Shown: positions 7,016 to 15,293 of the stretch, piece by piece
How the letters are laid out: the number at the start of each line of letters is the position of its first letter
Position numbering within the stretch: the stretch's first letter is position 1
From: an uncultured bacterium
Lineage (GTDB): Bacteria; Actinomycetota; Coriobacteriia; Coriobacteriales; Coriobacteriaceae
Length of the DNA: 18,452 bases
Reading direction: 5' to 3'
Assembly: GCA_905215755.1 (NCBI GenBank)
Contig: CAJMRE010000037.1
Location: forward strand, 1-18,452
Notes under the pieces: model-generated
What the model saw: the letters and a program-made list of their open reading frames with translations, nothing else
The model's database searches: none
Told to the model about the DNA's origin: nothing
Program-made: the position numbers and the translations under genes

Positions 7016-7045
7016 ATGATACCCGTGAAGACGGCATGCGAACAA
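7016..7045 (-). promoter_or_regulatory. Predicted promoter of the LacI-type repressor gene
   Basis: On the minus strand TTGTTC (7040-7045) and TATCAT (7016-7021; 5 of 6 matches to consensus) are separated by 18 bases. The inferred start near 7009 falls inside the operator at 7000-7013 and leaves a leader of about 25 bases before the GTG start. Confidence 0.5.
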
Positions 7046-7078
7046 AATCAGTCCACCAGGTGGAGCAAACGTCAGCGA

Positions 7079-7178
7079 GCGGGCAGCTGCCGTGGCGAGG
7101 TGCCGCGAAAGAGGAGCGACGCGTACTTTATGTACGCGAGCGACGGTTTGAGCGGCAGATCGCCCGGCAGATGCCCGC
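7079..7178. other. Nested-stem structured intergenic element, possible ncRNA or mobile palindrome
   Basis: Three inverted repeats are nested around one centre: GCGGGCA (7079-7085) with TGCCCGC (7172-7178), TGCCGC (7101-7106) with GCGGCA (7152-7157), and CGCGTAC (7120-7126) with GTACGCG (7132-7138) closing a 5-base loop. A 10-bp palindrome GGCAGCTGCC also lies at 7082-7091. All arms are perfect. The element sits between the end of the Pel-like operon and the repressor promoter and carries no credible gene. It could be a small structured RNA, a UTR element of the long operon, or a copy of a dispersed palindromic repeat. Confidence 0.45.
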
Positions 7179-7192
7179 GCAGCATCGAGCGG

Positions 7193-7216
7193 TCCGGCGT
7201 TTGTTAAAACGCCGGA
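7193..7216 (-). terminator. Hairpin closing the Pel-like operon
   Basis: A 10-bp perfect stem (7193-7202 with 7207-7216) and 4-base loop starts just after the stop codon of the DUF4956 gene. The minus-strand sequence after it is ACCGCT-like rather than a T-tract, so it is not a textbook intrinsic terminator; it may stabilise the 3' end or need a factor. Confidence 0.5.
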
Positions 7217-7222
7217 ACATAG

Positions 7223-7888
7223 TTAGCCGTGATATTCGCCGTTGTATTGGATCAACGTCAGGTCCTCCACGCCGTCGAGCGCGCGAATGGCGTCGGCATA
7301 CGGCATATCCACACCGTCCGAGAACACCTCCACGGCCATCTCGACCTTGTCACCGCGCATGGTCTTGGACTTCACCGTAAACTTGGTGCGCCCAAATGCA
7401 CGCACGATATCGTCGCCGGTGGTCTGGCCCGTGTAGTGGATGACCATCATATACACGCGCGACTTGTCCTGGTGGCTCGCAAAGCCGGCGATCATCGCCA
7501 CGATCACCACCGCGGTGAGCCCCACGAGCGCATACATGCCGGCACCGGCCGTAATGCCCGTGGTAATGGCCCAAAACAGATACAGCAGGTCGAGCGGGTC
7601 CTTGACCGCTGTACGGTAGCGGACGATAGACAGAGCACCGACCATACCGAGCGAGATGACCACGTTCGTCGAGATCGCGAGCGTGACCATGCAGGTAAGC
7701 ACGCACATGCCCACGAGTGTCACGGCAAAGCTGCGCGAATACACCACGCCGGTAAAAAAGCGCTTGTACACGTAATAGATCAGGATGCCCATGGCGAGCG
7801 CCACGAGCAGCGACAGGCCAATCTTGGCAGGGTCGACCTGGCCAAACGCCTCCAAGACGGAGTTCTTAAAAAAGTCCCTGGTGCTCAT
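7223..7888 (-). CDS. DUF4956 family membrane protein
   Basis: A 221-residue protein with about four hydrophobic segments in the first 140 residues (roughly 22-40, 52-70, 75-90 and 100-135) and a soluble C-terminal domain of about 80 residues. The block GALSIVRYRTAVKDPLDLLY after the third segment is the conserved signature of DUF4956 proteins. The biochemical function is not known. The family is often found next to VTC-type polyphosphate polymerase genes, as here, where it starts 3 bases after the VTC gene stop. It is the last gene of the Pel-like operon. It may serve as a membrane anchor, channel or export partner for the product of the VTC or CotH proteins; that is inference. Confidence 0.85.
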   Translation of the reverse strand: MSTRDFFKNSVLEAFGQVDPAKIGLSLLVALAMGILIYYVYKRFFTGVVYSRSFAVTLVGMCVLTCMVTLAISTNVVISLGMVGALSIVRYRTAVKDPLDLLYLFWAITTGITAGAGMYALVGLTAVVIVAMIAGFASHQDKSRVYMMVIHYTGQTTGDDIVRAFGRTKFTVKSKTMRGDKVEMAVEVFSDGVDMPYADAIRALDGVEDLTLIQYNGEYHG

Positions 7889-7891
7889 GGT

Positions 7892-8683
7892 CTAAATATC
7901 CCCTCGGTTCTCAAAATCCGATTCCCAGTAATTAAATCCGCGCAGGTAGGCGGTCTTGTCATAACACAGGCAGTACTTAGAGACCGCCGTGAGTTCGGCC
8001 GCGCCCGGCGGCACCATATCGCGCACCAGCTGCGGACAAAACTCCGTAAACTTGACCTCCATCACCAGCTTGCCGGGCTCCAGGACCGGCAACGCGGGCA
8101 GCGTCGCGTCAAAGATATCGAAGCTTCCCACCGCGGCACGCACGTTCATGTCAAACGTAATGCGCACGGTGCCCTCATCCATCACCCACGGCTCGCGCTC
8201 GTAGTCCACGATGGTCCGCGGGCGCATCATGTTGCAGATGCACTCGATGTAGAACTCGCGACAGAGCGGATAAGGACTCCTCAGCAAAAAGTCGTAGTCG
8301 CCAGCCAGAATCTGCTCAAACTCGCCGCGCGTAAGCGGCGCGTCCTCCTTGTAGATCCAGCTGCCGTACTTCTTTTTGCGCTCAAGCTTAATCACCTTGT
8401 CGCTGCCGTTATAGATGCGCACGCGATACTTTTTGCGCATGAGAATGCCGGCGTCTTTTTCCTCGTAGGCCGAGTTGCAGTAGTCGTCAAAATACAGGCT
8501 GCGAATGGTGTAACCACCCGCCCGCGCATGCTTGTCCAGTTTAAAAACCGGCGCCATGCGACAGGCAAGCGCGGAGTGCTCGCCCTCGTTAATGAGATAT
8601 TTGAGCTCGTGGCGGTAACGCTCCTGCGTGGTACGTACAGGCGGAGCCGCCAAGCGCTCAAGCAGCGCGCTAGCCCTCCTCAT
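7892..8683 (-). CDS. VTC-domain polyphosphate polymerase-like protein
   Basis: A 263-residue soluble protein matching the catalytic tunnel domain of VTC4, which makes polyphosphate from ATP. Residues expected to line the basic tunnel are present in order: RHELKYL (24-30), SLYFDD (62-67), RVRIY (87-91), ERKKK (101-105), YER (161-163), RITFD (174-178), MEVKF (208-212, with the metal-binding glutamate) and VSKY (234-237). No SPX or membrane domain is attached, so a membrane partner such as the next gene product is likely. ATG at 8683 overlaps the cotH stop by 14 bases and has GGAGG 6 bases upstream, giving translational coupling. The active site looks intact, but the true substrate in such bacterial operons may not be free polyphosphate. 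Confidence 0.88.
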   Translation of the reverse strand: MRRASALLERLAAPPVRTTQERYRHELKYLINEGEHSALACRMAPVFKLDKHARAGGYTIRSLYFDDYCNSAYEEKDAGILMRKKYRVRIYNGSDKVIKLERKKKYGSWIYKEDAPLTRGEFEQILAGDYDFLLRSPYPLCREFYIECICNMMRPRTIVDYEREPWVMDEGTVRITFDMNVRAAVGSFDIFDATLPALPVLEPGKLVMEVKFTEFCPQLVRDMVPPGAAELTAVSKYCLCYDKTAYLRGFNYWESDFENRGDI

Positions 8684-10439
8684 ACGTGTCCTCCACGACC
8701 TTACCGCCGTCTTGCACGTAAAAACACTTCATGCCATAGTGCTTGCCGTCGTCAGTCACATAGTAGTCAAACGCATCTTGCCTATAACCGTCGGAGTTGG
8801 TGGCACGCACGCGCACAAAATACTGGCCGGCATCGGGCGCATCGCAGGTCACCTCGGGAAGCAGCACGTCCTCGGCCTTAAAGACCACGTCGCTTATGGC
8901 ATAGTCGCGCGCAAGCTCTACGGTGTAGCGAATGTCGCGCGCCTCAAAGTCGTAGGACGCATCCCAGTTAATGCGCAGCTTACCGTTATCGATCTGCGGC
9001 ACGCCGATGTAGAACGGCATGGGCTTTTTAAAACTCTCGCGAAAGCTCTTGTAGTTCTCCTCGATCTCGGAGGGAATCGCCACGGCGATCTGCTCGTATT
9101 GGTCCTTGGTGACAGGCAGATGGTCGATATCGGGCGAAGCAAAGACCAGGGATTCAGTCACCTCGCGGTAGTGCTTGATCATCTTGCTCAGGCGTGCCTC
9201 GGTCATATACGAGCGCAGGTCCTTGACGGCGCTATCGAGCTCGGCGCGGAACGACTTGCTGCGCAACGCGCGGTTAAACAGCACGTTGCCCCAGTAGTTG
9301 CTTGCGCCACGCTCCCAGCTCGCATAATCCGAGAATCCCGTCAGGCTCAACTCGAGTTTGCGCAGCATGCCGTCGTTATCCCAATCCAGGATGTACCAGA
9401 CCTTGGAGTTAAGCGGACTGTATAGATAGCAGTTACGGTTCTGCGTATCGCAATTGCCCGTCAAGATCTGAAACGCCATCCAATAGACCAGGTTCTCGGT
9501 ATCGAAGTAGGTGTCGAGCACATCGTCGATCTTATGCGTATCGTCGTTGAGCGCATCGAGCATCTCGATCAACTTGGTATGGTCCGAATCGCCCTTAATC
9601 TCGAGCATGCCCTCAAACGCCGTCTGGTTGTAGTCGGGGTCATCGGTGAGCTTAATGGTGTCTTCGAAGCGATGGAAATCGAAGTTGTTCACCTTATACA
9701 GATGCCCGTTCTTATCCAGACCGTGAGCCTTAAGTGCCGTCTTGTTGAGCTGCTCGACCTGCGTAAACAGGCCGTAGTCCTCAAAGGTGTCGTTGGACTT
9801 TTCGGTCTGGTCGCACACCCACAGATGCACAAACTGCGTGCGCAGGCCCATCATCTGGGGAATCCCACGGATAAGGTCGTAGGCCATCTTGTTGCGAAAA
9901 CGCATACCCTCGCCCATGTGCTTGTTGAGCGCAATCGCGCGCTGTTGGCGCCAGGTACCCTTGCCCTTTTTGAGCTCCACCTTGTAATTCTTTTGCGAGT
10001 TCATGCTCGATGTCTGACCGCGCACCTGCACGGTAGCATTGGGCGCTTCCTCGCCATAGCCAACCTCGCCGGCCACCGGGCCGTCTTCGTCGCCCGGCTG
10101 CAGCAGGCCCATAACCTGATAGCGCGTCACGCCCATGTCGGCATAGTCATACACCGAGTACGTGTTGATCTCGGCCCAGCTGTGGTCGGTGTTCTCGGAG
10201 CTGTTGCCGCGCGAGACCGTCAGATACATGGTCACAATACCCGAGTCGTCGTAGACCTCGTACAGCTCATCTTTATCGCGTAGGTGCTTGGTACCGTCCG
10301 AGGACTCGGCCTTTTTAATCTTGTCCTGCTTTTTGACCTTTTTGGTCGAGGGGTCTTCCTGCACCGAGCAGCCCGAAAGCAACAGCGCACCGGCAGCCGC
10401 CTCAAAAAGGCGACGGCGGGACATCATTCTATCGGTCAT
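8670..10439 (-). CDS. CotH-family kinase lipoprotein with C-terminal Fn3-like domain
   Basis: A 589-residue predicted surface lipoprotein. The N-terminus has SRRRLF, resembling a twin-arginine motif, a hydrophobic run and a lipobox LSGC (lipidated Cys24), so it is likely exported and anchored outside the membrane. The CotH kinase domain (about 135-400) shows NYKVELKK (151-158, candidate ATP-binding lysine), GNCDTQNRNCYLY (328-340) and ILDWDND (350-356, metal and catalytic aspartates). A fibronectin-III-like domain (about 480-580) follows. CotH proteins studied in Bacillus are secreted protein kinases of the spore coat; here there is no spore context. ATG at 10439 overlaps pelG by 11 bases and has GGGAGG 5 bases upstream. 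A protein or polysaccharide target at the cell surface is inferred. Confidence 0.88.
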   Translation of the reverse strand: MTDRMMSRRRLFEAAAGALLLSGCSVQEDPSTKKVKKQDKIKKAESSDGTKHLRDKDELYEVYDDSGIVTMYLTVSRGNSSENTDHSWAEINTYSVYDYADMGVTRYQVMGLLQPGDEDGPVAGEVGYGEEAPNATVQVRGQTSSMNSQKNYKVELKKGKGTWRQQRAIALNKHMGEGMRFRNKMAYDLIRGIPQMMGLRTQFVHLWVCDQTEKSNDTFEDYGLFTQVEQLNKTALKAHGLDKNGHLYKVNNFDFHRFEDTIKLTDDPDYNQTAFEGMLEIKGDSDHTKLIEMLDALNDDTHKIDDVLDTYFDTENLVYWMAFQILTGNCDTQNRNCYLYSPLNSKVWYILDWDNDGMLRKLELSLTGFSDYASWERGASNYWGNVLFNRALRSKSFRAELDSAVKDLRSYMTEARLSKMIKHYREVTESLVFASPDIDHLPVTKDQYEQIAVAIPSEIEENYKSFRESFKKPMPFYIGVPQIDNGKLRINWDASYDFEARDIRYTVELARDYAISDVVFKAEDVLLPEVTCDAPDAGQYFVRVRATNSDGYRQDAFDYYVTDDGKHYGMKCFYVQDGGKVVEDTYEEG

Positions 10440-11973
10440 CAGAACCTCCCCAATGCTTGCGATACACGTGAACTACTGCGCGCTCAAACGCACCATGTGG
10501 CTCACCCTTATGGCGACCTTCCTCGTAGCATTGCTCAACACGGTCGAGCACCCGGCCAAGTTCGGTAAACCAGCCCGTCTTGTCAGTCGCCACAATGGGC
10601 TGCTGGCTCAGGATACGATACGGCAAGTTGGCGGTATAGGTATCGAGTCGCAGCAGCGCCACGATAAAAAACACCGCCGCACCCAACAAAAAGCCAAAGC
10701 CGTAAAACTGCTGCGGCAAAAGCAACGACACGGCAGTCGCCAGCCCGGCCACACCGGCAAACAGGCCCGAAGCCAGCACGGCCCCCTTATAGTCGGTAAA
10801 GTACAGCAAGATGAGCAACACCGTATTGCCCACGGCATACAGGCCGTAGCCCACGCACAGCGTGCGAAAATACCCGTGCATAAGGTTGTTAAAGCCCAAC
10901 GGTAGGGCCGACAGCACCGTGGTCTCGAGCGAGATGACCGCCGCGGTCACAAACAGCTGCTTGAGCGCACAAAAGCGCAGTTCGCTGTTAAGCGTGGAGA
11001 GCATCTCCTCCTCGGCCACCACAATGTCGCCCACCACGCCGCCGTCGTTGAACAGGCTGTAGTAGTCGCGATAGCGCGGATAGAAGTTGACCTCGACCGA
11101 GACCACAAAGTTGACGGTCGTGACCAGGATGGTCAAAAACGCGATGAGCGCCGGCACATCGTAGTAGGGCGCACCATAAAAGAAGCCCTTGACCTGCACG
11201 CCAATGGGACCGGCCCAAATAATCACCAGGTGCGCAAAGAGCCCCAGATTGGTTAACAGGCCCGTGAGCGCCAGCGGCATAAACTGATCGAGCCACTGCA
11301 AAAAGAGCCAGGGGCTGCGGTCGCTCTGAGGAAAATACCGGTATAGCAGAACCACGTCCCAGGCGAGCATGACGCCGTAGCCCAGAGCAATTGATGCCAA
11401 CAGGCCCTCGACCGGCGGCAGCCCCAGTGCCAGCGCGGCCAGGGCGCATAGGCACGCGACGTCAATGGCAGCCGCAAAGCTGCACAGGATACCGCGGTAA
11501 TCCTTGATGGCGGTGAGGTAGCTCATGCCGTTCCAGTTGACGATCATAATGTTGAACAGCCACAGGCACAGCAGTCCCTGCAGCAGTGTGGCGCCCGAGA
11601 ACAGCAAAAAAGCGCCGTAGAGCACGGTGCCCGCAACGAGCATGATGGCGTTGGAGCCCCAAAACGAAGGCAGTATCTCATCCTCGCGCTCGGCATACAA
11701 CATATCGGCCAAAAAGCGCGTGACCGGCATGGAGAAAAAGCTCGTGAGCAAAAGTGAGGCCAGCAGTGTGTAGGTCACCATGCACACCAGCAGATCCTGG
11801 TTGGCACGGCCCACACCCCACAGACCGCACAGCACCAAGATACCCACCTGCAGCAGCACGCCCAACAGCATGGGACCCGTGCACACAATGCCGGCGTAGC
11901 CGTAAGCACGCATCGTGGCAAACAGGCCCCTGCGCCTAAACAGGCGCTTAAGCTCAAAACCGATTCCGGCCAT
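10429..11973 (-). CDS. pelG: Pel exopolysaccharide membrane transporter PelG
   Basis: A 514-residue integral membrane protein of the PelG family, in the MOP/Wzx-like superfamily, expected to move the growing Pel-type polysaccharide across the cytoplasmic membrane together with the PelF synthase. The N-terminus MAGIGFELKRLF is the family signature. About twelve hydrophobic segments follow, with a cytoplasmic stretch around VEVNFYPRYRDYYSLFNDGG near the middle and a charged C-terminal tail after LPYRIL. It starts 3 bases after the pelF stop and ends inside cotH, so pelF, pelG and cotH are probably translated together. Length matches the family norm (about 450-510). Assignment is firm from sequence and from adjacency to pelF. 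Confidence 0.93.
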   Translation of the reverse strand: MAGIGFELKRLFRRRGLFATMRAYGYAGIVCTGPMLLGVLLQVGILVLCGLWGVGRANQDLLVCMVTYTLLASLLLTSFFSMPVTRFLADMLYAEREDEILPSFWGSNAIMLVAGTVLYGAFLLFSGATLLQGLLCLWLFNIMIVNWNGMSYLTAIKDYRGILCSFAAAIDVACLCALAALALGLPPVEGLLASIALGYGVMLAWDVVLLYRYFPQSDRSPWLFLQWLDQFMPLALTGLLTNLGLFAHLVIIWAGPIGVQVKGFFYGAPYYDVPALIAFLTILVTTVNFVVSVEVNFYPRYRDYYSLFNDGGVVGDIVVAEEEMLSTLNSELRFCALKQLFVTAAVISLETTVLSALPLGFNNLMHGYFRTLCVGYGLYAVGNTVLLILLYFTDYKGAVLASGLFAGVAGLATAVSLLLPQQFYGFGFLLGAAVFFIVALLRLDTYTANLPYRILSQQPIVATDKTGWFTELGRVLDRVEQCYEEGRHKGEPHGAFERAVVHVYRKHWGGSDDR

Positions 11974-11976
11974 CGG

Positions 11977-13404
11977 CTACTCCCCCTCTCTGGGCAGGTT
12001 AAACGCACGCGCCGTCTCGTCGTACAGCGCGCGATAGTTGGCGAGCATTTGCTCGTGCAAAAAGTACGTGGCAACGCGACGCTGCCCGCGCTCCCCCATC
12101 TCAATGCGACGGGCGCGGCTTGTGCACATGCGCTCCATGGCATCGGCCAAGCCCTTGCGATACATGGGCGGCGTCACAAAACCCGCCACGCCATAGTCGT
12201 CACCCGGGGCGCCTTCGAGCAGCTCGCGGCAGCAGCCCACCTCGGTCGTCACGCAGGGACGGCGCGCTGCAAGCGACTCCAGCACGCTGAGCGGCTGGCC
12301 CTCGGAGATGCTCGTCAAAATGGTAAAGTCGAGCTTTTCCATGTACTCGACCACGTTGACGCGGCCGGTAAAAATCAGGTCGCGCACGCCCAGGGTTTCG
12401 ACCAGCGCGTGGCACTCGGCGCCATACTCCTCGTCGTCCACGCCGCCCATGATGTGCAGGCGCACCTTGGGCAGGCGCTCATGCAGCTCAAAGAACGCAT
12501 AGATCATAGTCTTGACGTCCTTGATGGGCGCCAGGCGCACCACCGCGCCAATGTCCACCCAGCCGTCATCGGGCTTTAAGGGAATGTCCTTAAAGCGGTC
12601 GAACTGGATGCCGTTGGGGATGACCAGGCATTTGTCTGCATCGCAGCCCATATCGATCTGCGTCTTGCGGGCGTTATGGAACAAACTGGTCACGCGGAAG
12701 GCACGGCGGTAGATCTCCTCCGAAAGCAGGTGGAAAAAGCGAATCCAGCGGTCCTTAAACGACGGCACCACCCAGTCGGCGCGAATGATCTCTTCCTCAC
12801 GCTCGCGGGTATAGATGCCGTGCTCGGTCAGCAGTACCGGCGCATGGGAAACGCTCGAGCCCAGGCATGCGAGCAGACCACCGTAGCCGGTCGAGATGGC
12901 ATGGTACACATCGGCCACCGGCACCTCGCTGCCCAACAGGTAGAGCACGGGCAGCAACATGGAGCGCATGGTGTGGAATGCATCGGCAAAGGGCGTGTAG
13001 GGATACTCGGCCAGGCACACGTCGCGAAAGATATCCATAAACGTGCGGCTCTGCAAAAACGAGAGCGGATGCACGCGACGGCGGTGGAAAATATCGAACA
13101 GAACATCCCAATCCGGATTGGAGAGCGACACCAGACGGCGTAACGCCTCGCGCTCGCGGTCGTCAAAACTGGCTTCGTGTTGCTCACCCGAAAGCCGCAG
13201 GGCATCGTCCAGGAACACCTCGTGCACCTCGACCACGTTGCCGGGCAGCTCGTAGACAAACTTGCCGCGGTCGGCAGCATGCGCGCCGATCACCCACAGC
13301 ACAAACTCATGCTCGGGCATGGCCTGGATATAGCCATGCATCCAGGTAGATACGCCGCCGTGCACATAGGGGTAGCAACCCTCGAGTACCAGACAGATTC
13401 TCAT
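11977..13404 (-). CDS. pelF: Pel exopolysaccharide glycosyltransferase PelF (GT4)
   Basis: A 475-residue soluble GT-B glycosyltransferase, the synthase for Pel polysaccharide, a hexosamine polymer. The N-terminal DUF3492 region begins with LVLEGCYPYVHGGVSTW (residues 6-22), diagnostic of PelF. LLTEHGIYTRERE (191-203) and IPNGIQFDRF (262-271) follow, then VRLAPIKDVKT (289-299) and the retaining-enzyme EX7E motif, Glu368 and Glu376 in SEGQPLSVLES. No signal or membrane segment is seen; it acts at the inner face of the membrane with PelG. The start ATG overlaps the preceding stop (ATGA at 13401-13404), indicating translational coupling. The assignment is secure; the exact nucleotide-sugar donor in this organism is unknown. 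Confidence 0.95.
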   Translation of the reverse strand: MRICLVLEGCYPYVHGGVSTWMHGYIQAMPEHEFVLWVIGAHAADRGKFVYELPGNVVEVHEVFLDDALRLSGEQHEASFDDREREALRRLVSLSNPDWDVLFDIFHRRRVHPLSFLQSRTFMDIFRDVCLAEYPYTPFADAFHTMRSMLLPVLYLLGSEVPVADVYHAISTGYGGLLACLGSSVSHAPVLLTEHGIYTREREEEIIRADWVVPSFKDRWIRFFHLLSEEIYRRAFRVTSLFHNARKTQIDMGCDADKCLVIPNGIQFDRFKDIPLKPDDGWVDIGAVVRLAPIKDVKTMIYAFFELHERLPKVRLHIMGGVDDEEYGAECHALVETLGVRDLIFTGRVNVVEYMEKLDFTILTSISEGQPLSVLESLAARRPCVTTEVGCCRELLEGAPGDDYGVAGFVTPPMYRKGLADAMERMCTSRARRIEMGERGQRRVATYFLHEQMLANYRALYDETARAFNLPREGE

Positions 13405-15293
13405 TTATCGCCACCCTCCTTGCGCTCGATCGTCACGGTCTTATCATTTGCCTTGAGCAGATACAGATTGCCCGTAAGGTGCGTCAGTTCGCCACCCGTC
13501 ACCGCACCCGGCTCGCCATTATTGGCGCGGAACATGAGCCACGCCTCGTCGTGGAAATTGCCCAGGCTGAGCGTCCAGGCATCCGCGCTGGTATCCACGC
13601 TGGTATCCACGCTCACCGTCACGGACGAAAAACGCTGGATGGCACCGGAGCACTCCGACGCCGTCTGGCGCCGCAGGTCGGGAGCGGATTTGGTAAGCCA
13701 CTCCAGGAAGTCGGTCAGGCCGCCCTTGTAGACCTCCCAGCCCTCCTTGGCTCCGCGATCGGGGTCCAAAAGGTCGTCCGGGTGCATAAAGTGCGTGCTC
13801 ACGTAGTGCATGTTGAGCTCGGACACGGCTGCCAGGCGCATATAGGAATCGTCGACCATGCCGCCCGAAACAATACGTGGCTGCTCCACAATGCCATCGC
13901 TCGCCACGCCAAACTCCTGCACGTAGGGCAGGTCGGTACCGTCCTCAAAGTACGTACTGGCAATAGTCTTAATGCGCGGAACGTCGGTGCCGATGAGCTG
14001 GCGCGCTCGGGCCGAAAGGATATTCGACGGCGGCACGTAGACCGAGCCGTGCGCGTTGGGCAGCACCTCGTCCTGGAAGGCTATAAGCTCGTTGAGCGAA
14101 GCGGCAAGCGTCTCTTTGTTCTTCCAGGTCTTGTAGTCGTACAGCGTGCCGTAGTCGGTGTCCCAGAGTGCCAGAGGCTGATGGTTGTAACCGTGAAAGC
14201 CCAGCTCGCCGCCCATCTGCAGCAGCATGCCGCCAAAATAGCGGAACTGCGTGGTATCGGGTTGGCGCGCGGGCTCGATCTGGTTGACCGCGTCCTCGTA
14301 GTTTTCGATCATCACGCCGGTATAGCGAATGCCGTATTTTTGCGCGAGCTTTTGCAGGTCGGGCCACCAGACCTTGGTGTAAAAATCCGCAATGGAAAGG
14401 CCGTAGTCACGCTTGATATAAGTACCATCGCCCGAGGGCACGGGGCTAGGAAAGTCGTCCAAATAGAACACGGCGCTGTTGATGACCGGATAGGCCGTGG
14501 CATCGCCCAGCAGACTGATCGCCGCGGCGTAAAAGTCGCGCATGACCTTGTCGTAGATACCGATATTGCACACCACGGTGCGCCCGCTACCGCAGTCATT
14601 CGACCAAATGAGCGGGGCGCCCGCATCGCCGGTCATAGCCCACACACGAGCCGTCTCGCGCAGCGATACCGAAAGCGACGAATCAAAGGGGTCCGAGAGC
14701 TCGTAGCGCTCTCCCCCGCCCAGCATAAAGTCCTCGCTCGGCACAATGCTTTCGGCTTTTACATAGTCATATCCGGCCGATTCAATGCCAAGCTTGGAGG
14801 CAATCACTTGCAGATAGCTCGAGTTATCCGGCGGCATGGCGAGCATAAGCGAACCGCCGGCACTCACCCAACTCATAATGTCGCTCAGGTGCGTACCGAG
14901 CCCATCGAGCGACGGCATGAGCACAATCACGCGATCAAACGACGTGAGCGATGGGATCGCGTCCGCACCGGCGGTGGCAATATCAACATCGCGGTGCGCG
15001 ATCTTCATGTCCAGCAAAATCTGGTCGAACTGGTCTTTAACGTCGTCGACGCCATCTTGGTCCGAGTCGGTAATGACCAGGCACGTGGGCTTTTGGCCAA
15101 AGATTGCCGAGGAGGCCGGCACCGCGTCGTTGGCGGCAAGCATCCCCAGCCTATGCTGGCCCGCACTGTACTGCACGCCGGCACGCTCCACCAGCAGCAC
15201 GGCGGCCATGGCAATAAAGACCGCCCACACCACGAGGAGTCCCATCCAACGAAAGCGGCCCACACGGTCTCGGATATGTTGCGCCACGCTCAT
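13401..15293 (-). CDS. DUF2194 membrane-anchored polysaccharide deacetylase (PelA-deacetylase type)
   Basis: A 630-residue protein with one N-terminal membrane segment (about 17-36) and a large extracytoplasmic part. Residues 70-250 look like a Rossmann-like domain (LVITDSDQDGVDD, then VIVLMPSLDGL), followed by a NodB-like deacetylase domain with motif FYLDDFPSPVP (Asp279, Asp280), HGYNH (His367, His371) and THFMHPDD (His501, His504). The C-terminal 80 residues look like a beta-rich domain. It matches the deacetylase-only PelA of Gram-positive pel loci; the glycoside hydrolase half of Pseudomonas PelA is missing. It would partly deacetylate the exported polymer. ATG at 15293 is chosen, with GGGAGGAGG just upstream and an ATGA overlap with pelE; an earlier ATG at 15317 precedes that site. 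Confidence 0.88.
   Translation of the reverse strand: MSVAQHIRDRVGRFRWMGLLVVWAVFIAMAAVLLVERAGVQYSAGQHRLGMLAANDAVPASSAIFGQKPTCLVITDSDQDGVDDVKDQFDQILLDMKIAHRDVDIATAGADAIPSLTSFDRVIVLMPSLDGLGTHLSDIMSWVSAGGSLMLAMPPDNSSYLQVIASKLGIESAGYDYVKAESIVPSEDFMLGGGERYELSDPFDSSLSVSLRETARVWAMTGDAGAPLIWSNDCGSGRTVVCNIGIYDKVMRDFYAAAISLLGDATAYPVINSAVFYLDDFPSPVPSGDGTYIKRDYGLSIADFYTKVWWPDLQKLAQKYGIRYTGVMIENYEDAVNQIEPARQPDTTQFRYFGGMLLQMGGELGFHGYNHQPLALWDTDYGTLYDYKTWKNKETLAASLNELIAFQDEVLPNAHGSVYVPPSNILSARARQLIGTDVPRIKTIASTYFEDGTDLPYVQEFGVASDGIVEQPRIVSGGMVDDSYMRLAAVSELNMHYVSTHFMHPDDLLDPDRGAKEGWEVYKGGLTDFLEWLTKSAPDLRRQTASECSGAIQRFSSVTVSVDTSVDTSADAWTLSLGNFHDEAWLMFRANNGEPGAVTGGELTHLTGNLYLLKANDKTVTIERKEGGDK
13587..13610. 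repeat. Tandem 12-bp direct repeat inside the deacetylase gene
   Basis: GCTGGTATCCAC occurs twice head-to-tail, encoding a repeated TSVD at the protein level in the linker before the C-terminal beta domain. Both copies are exact and in frame, so slippage would add or remove four residues. Confidence 0.8.

Noticed and set aside
7016..7207. Small plus-strand frame of 63 codons in the gap before the repressor gene
   Set aside because: It overlaps the repressor promoter and the nested stems, has no ribosome site and no recognisable family; the DNA structure explains the region better.
7229..8881. Plus-strand open frame of about 550 codons opposite DUF4956 and VTC genes
   Set aside because: It spans two real minus-strand genes and the product is His/Arg-rich low-complexity sequence, typical of an antisense shadow.
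13569..13630. CRISPR-like or minisatellite array around the tandem repeat
   Set aside because: Only two 12-bp units without spacers, inside a coding frame.
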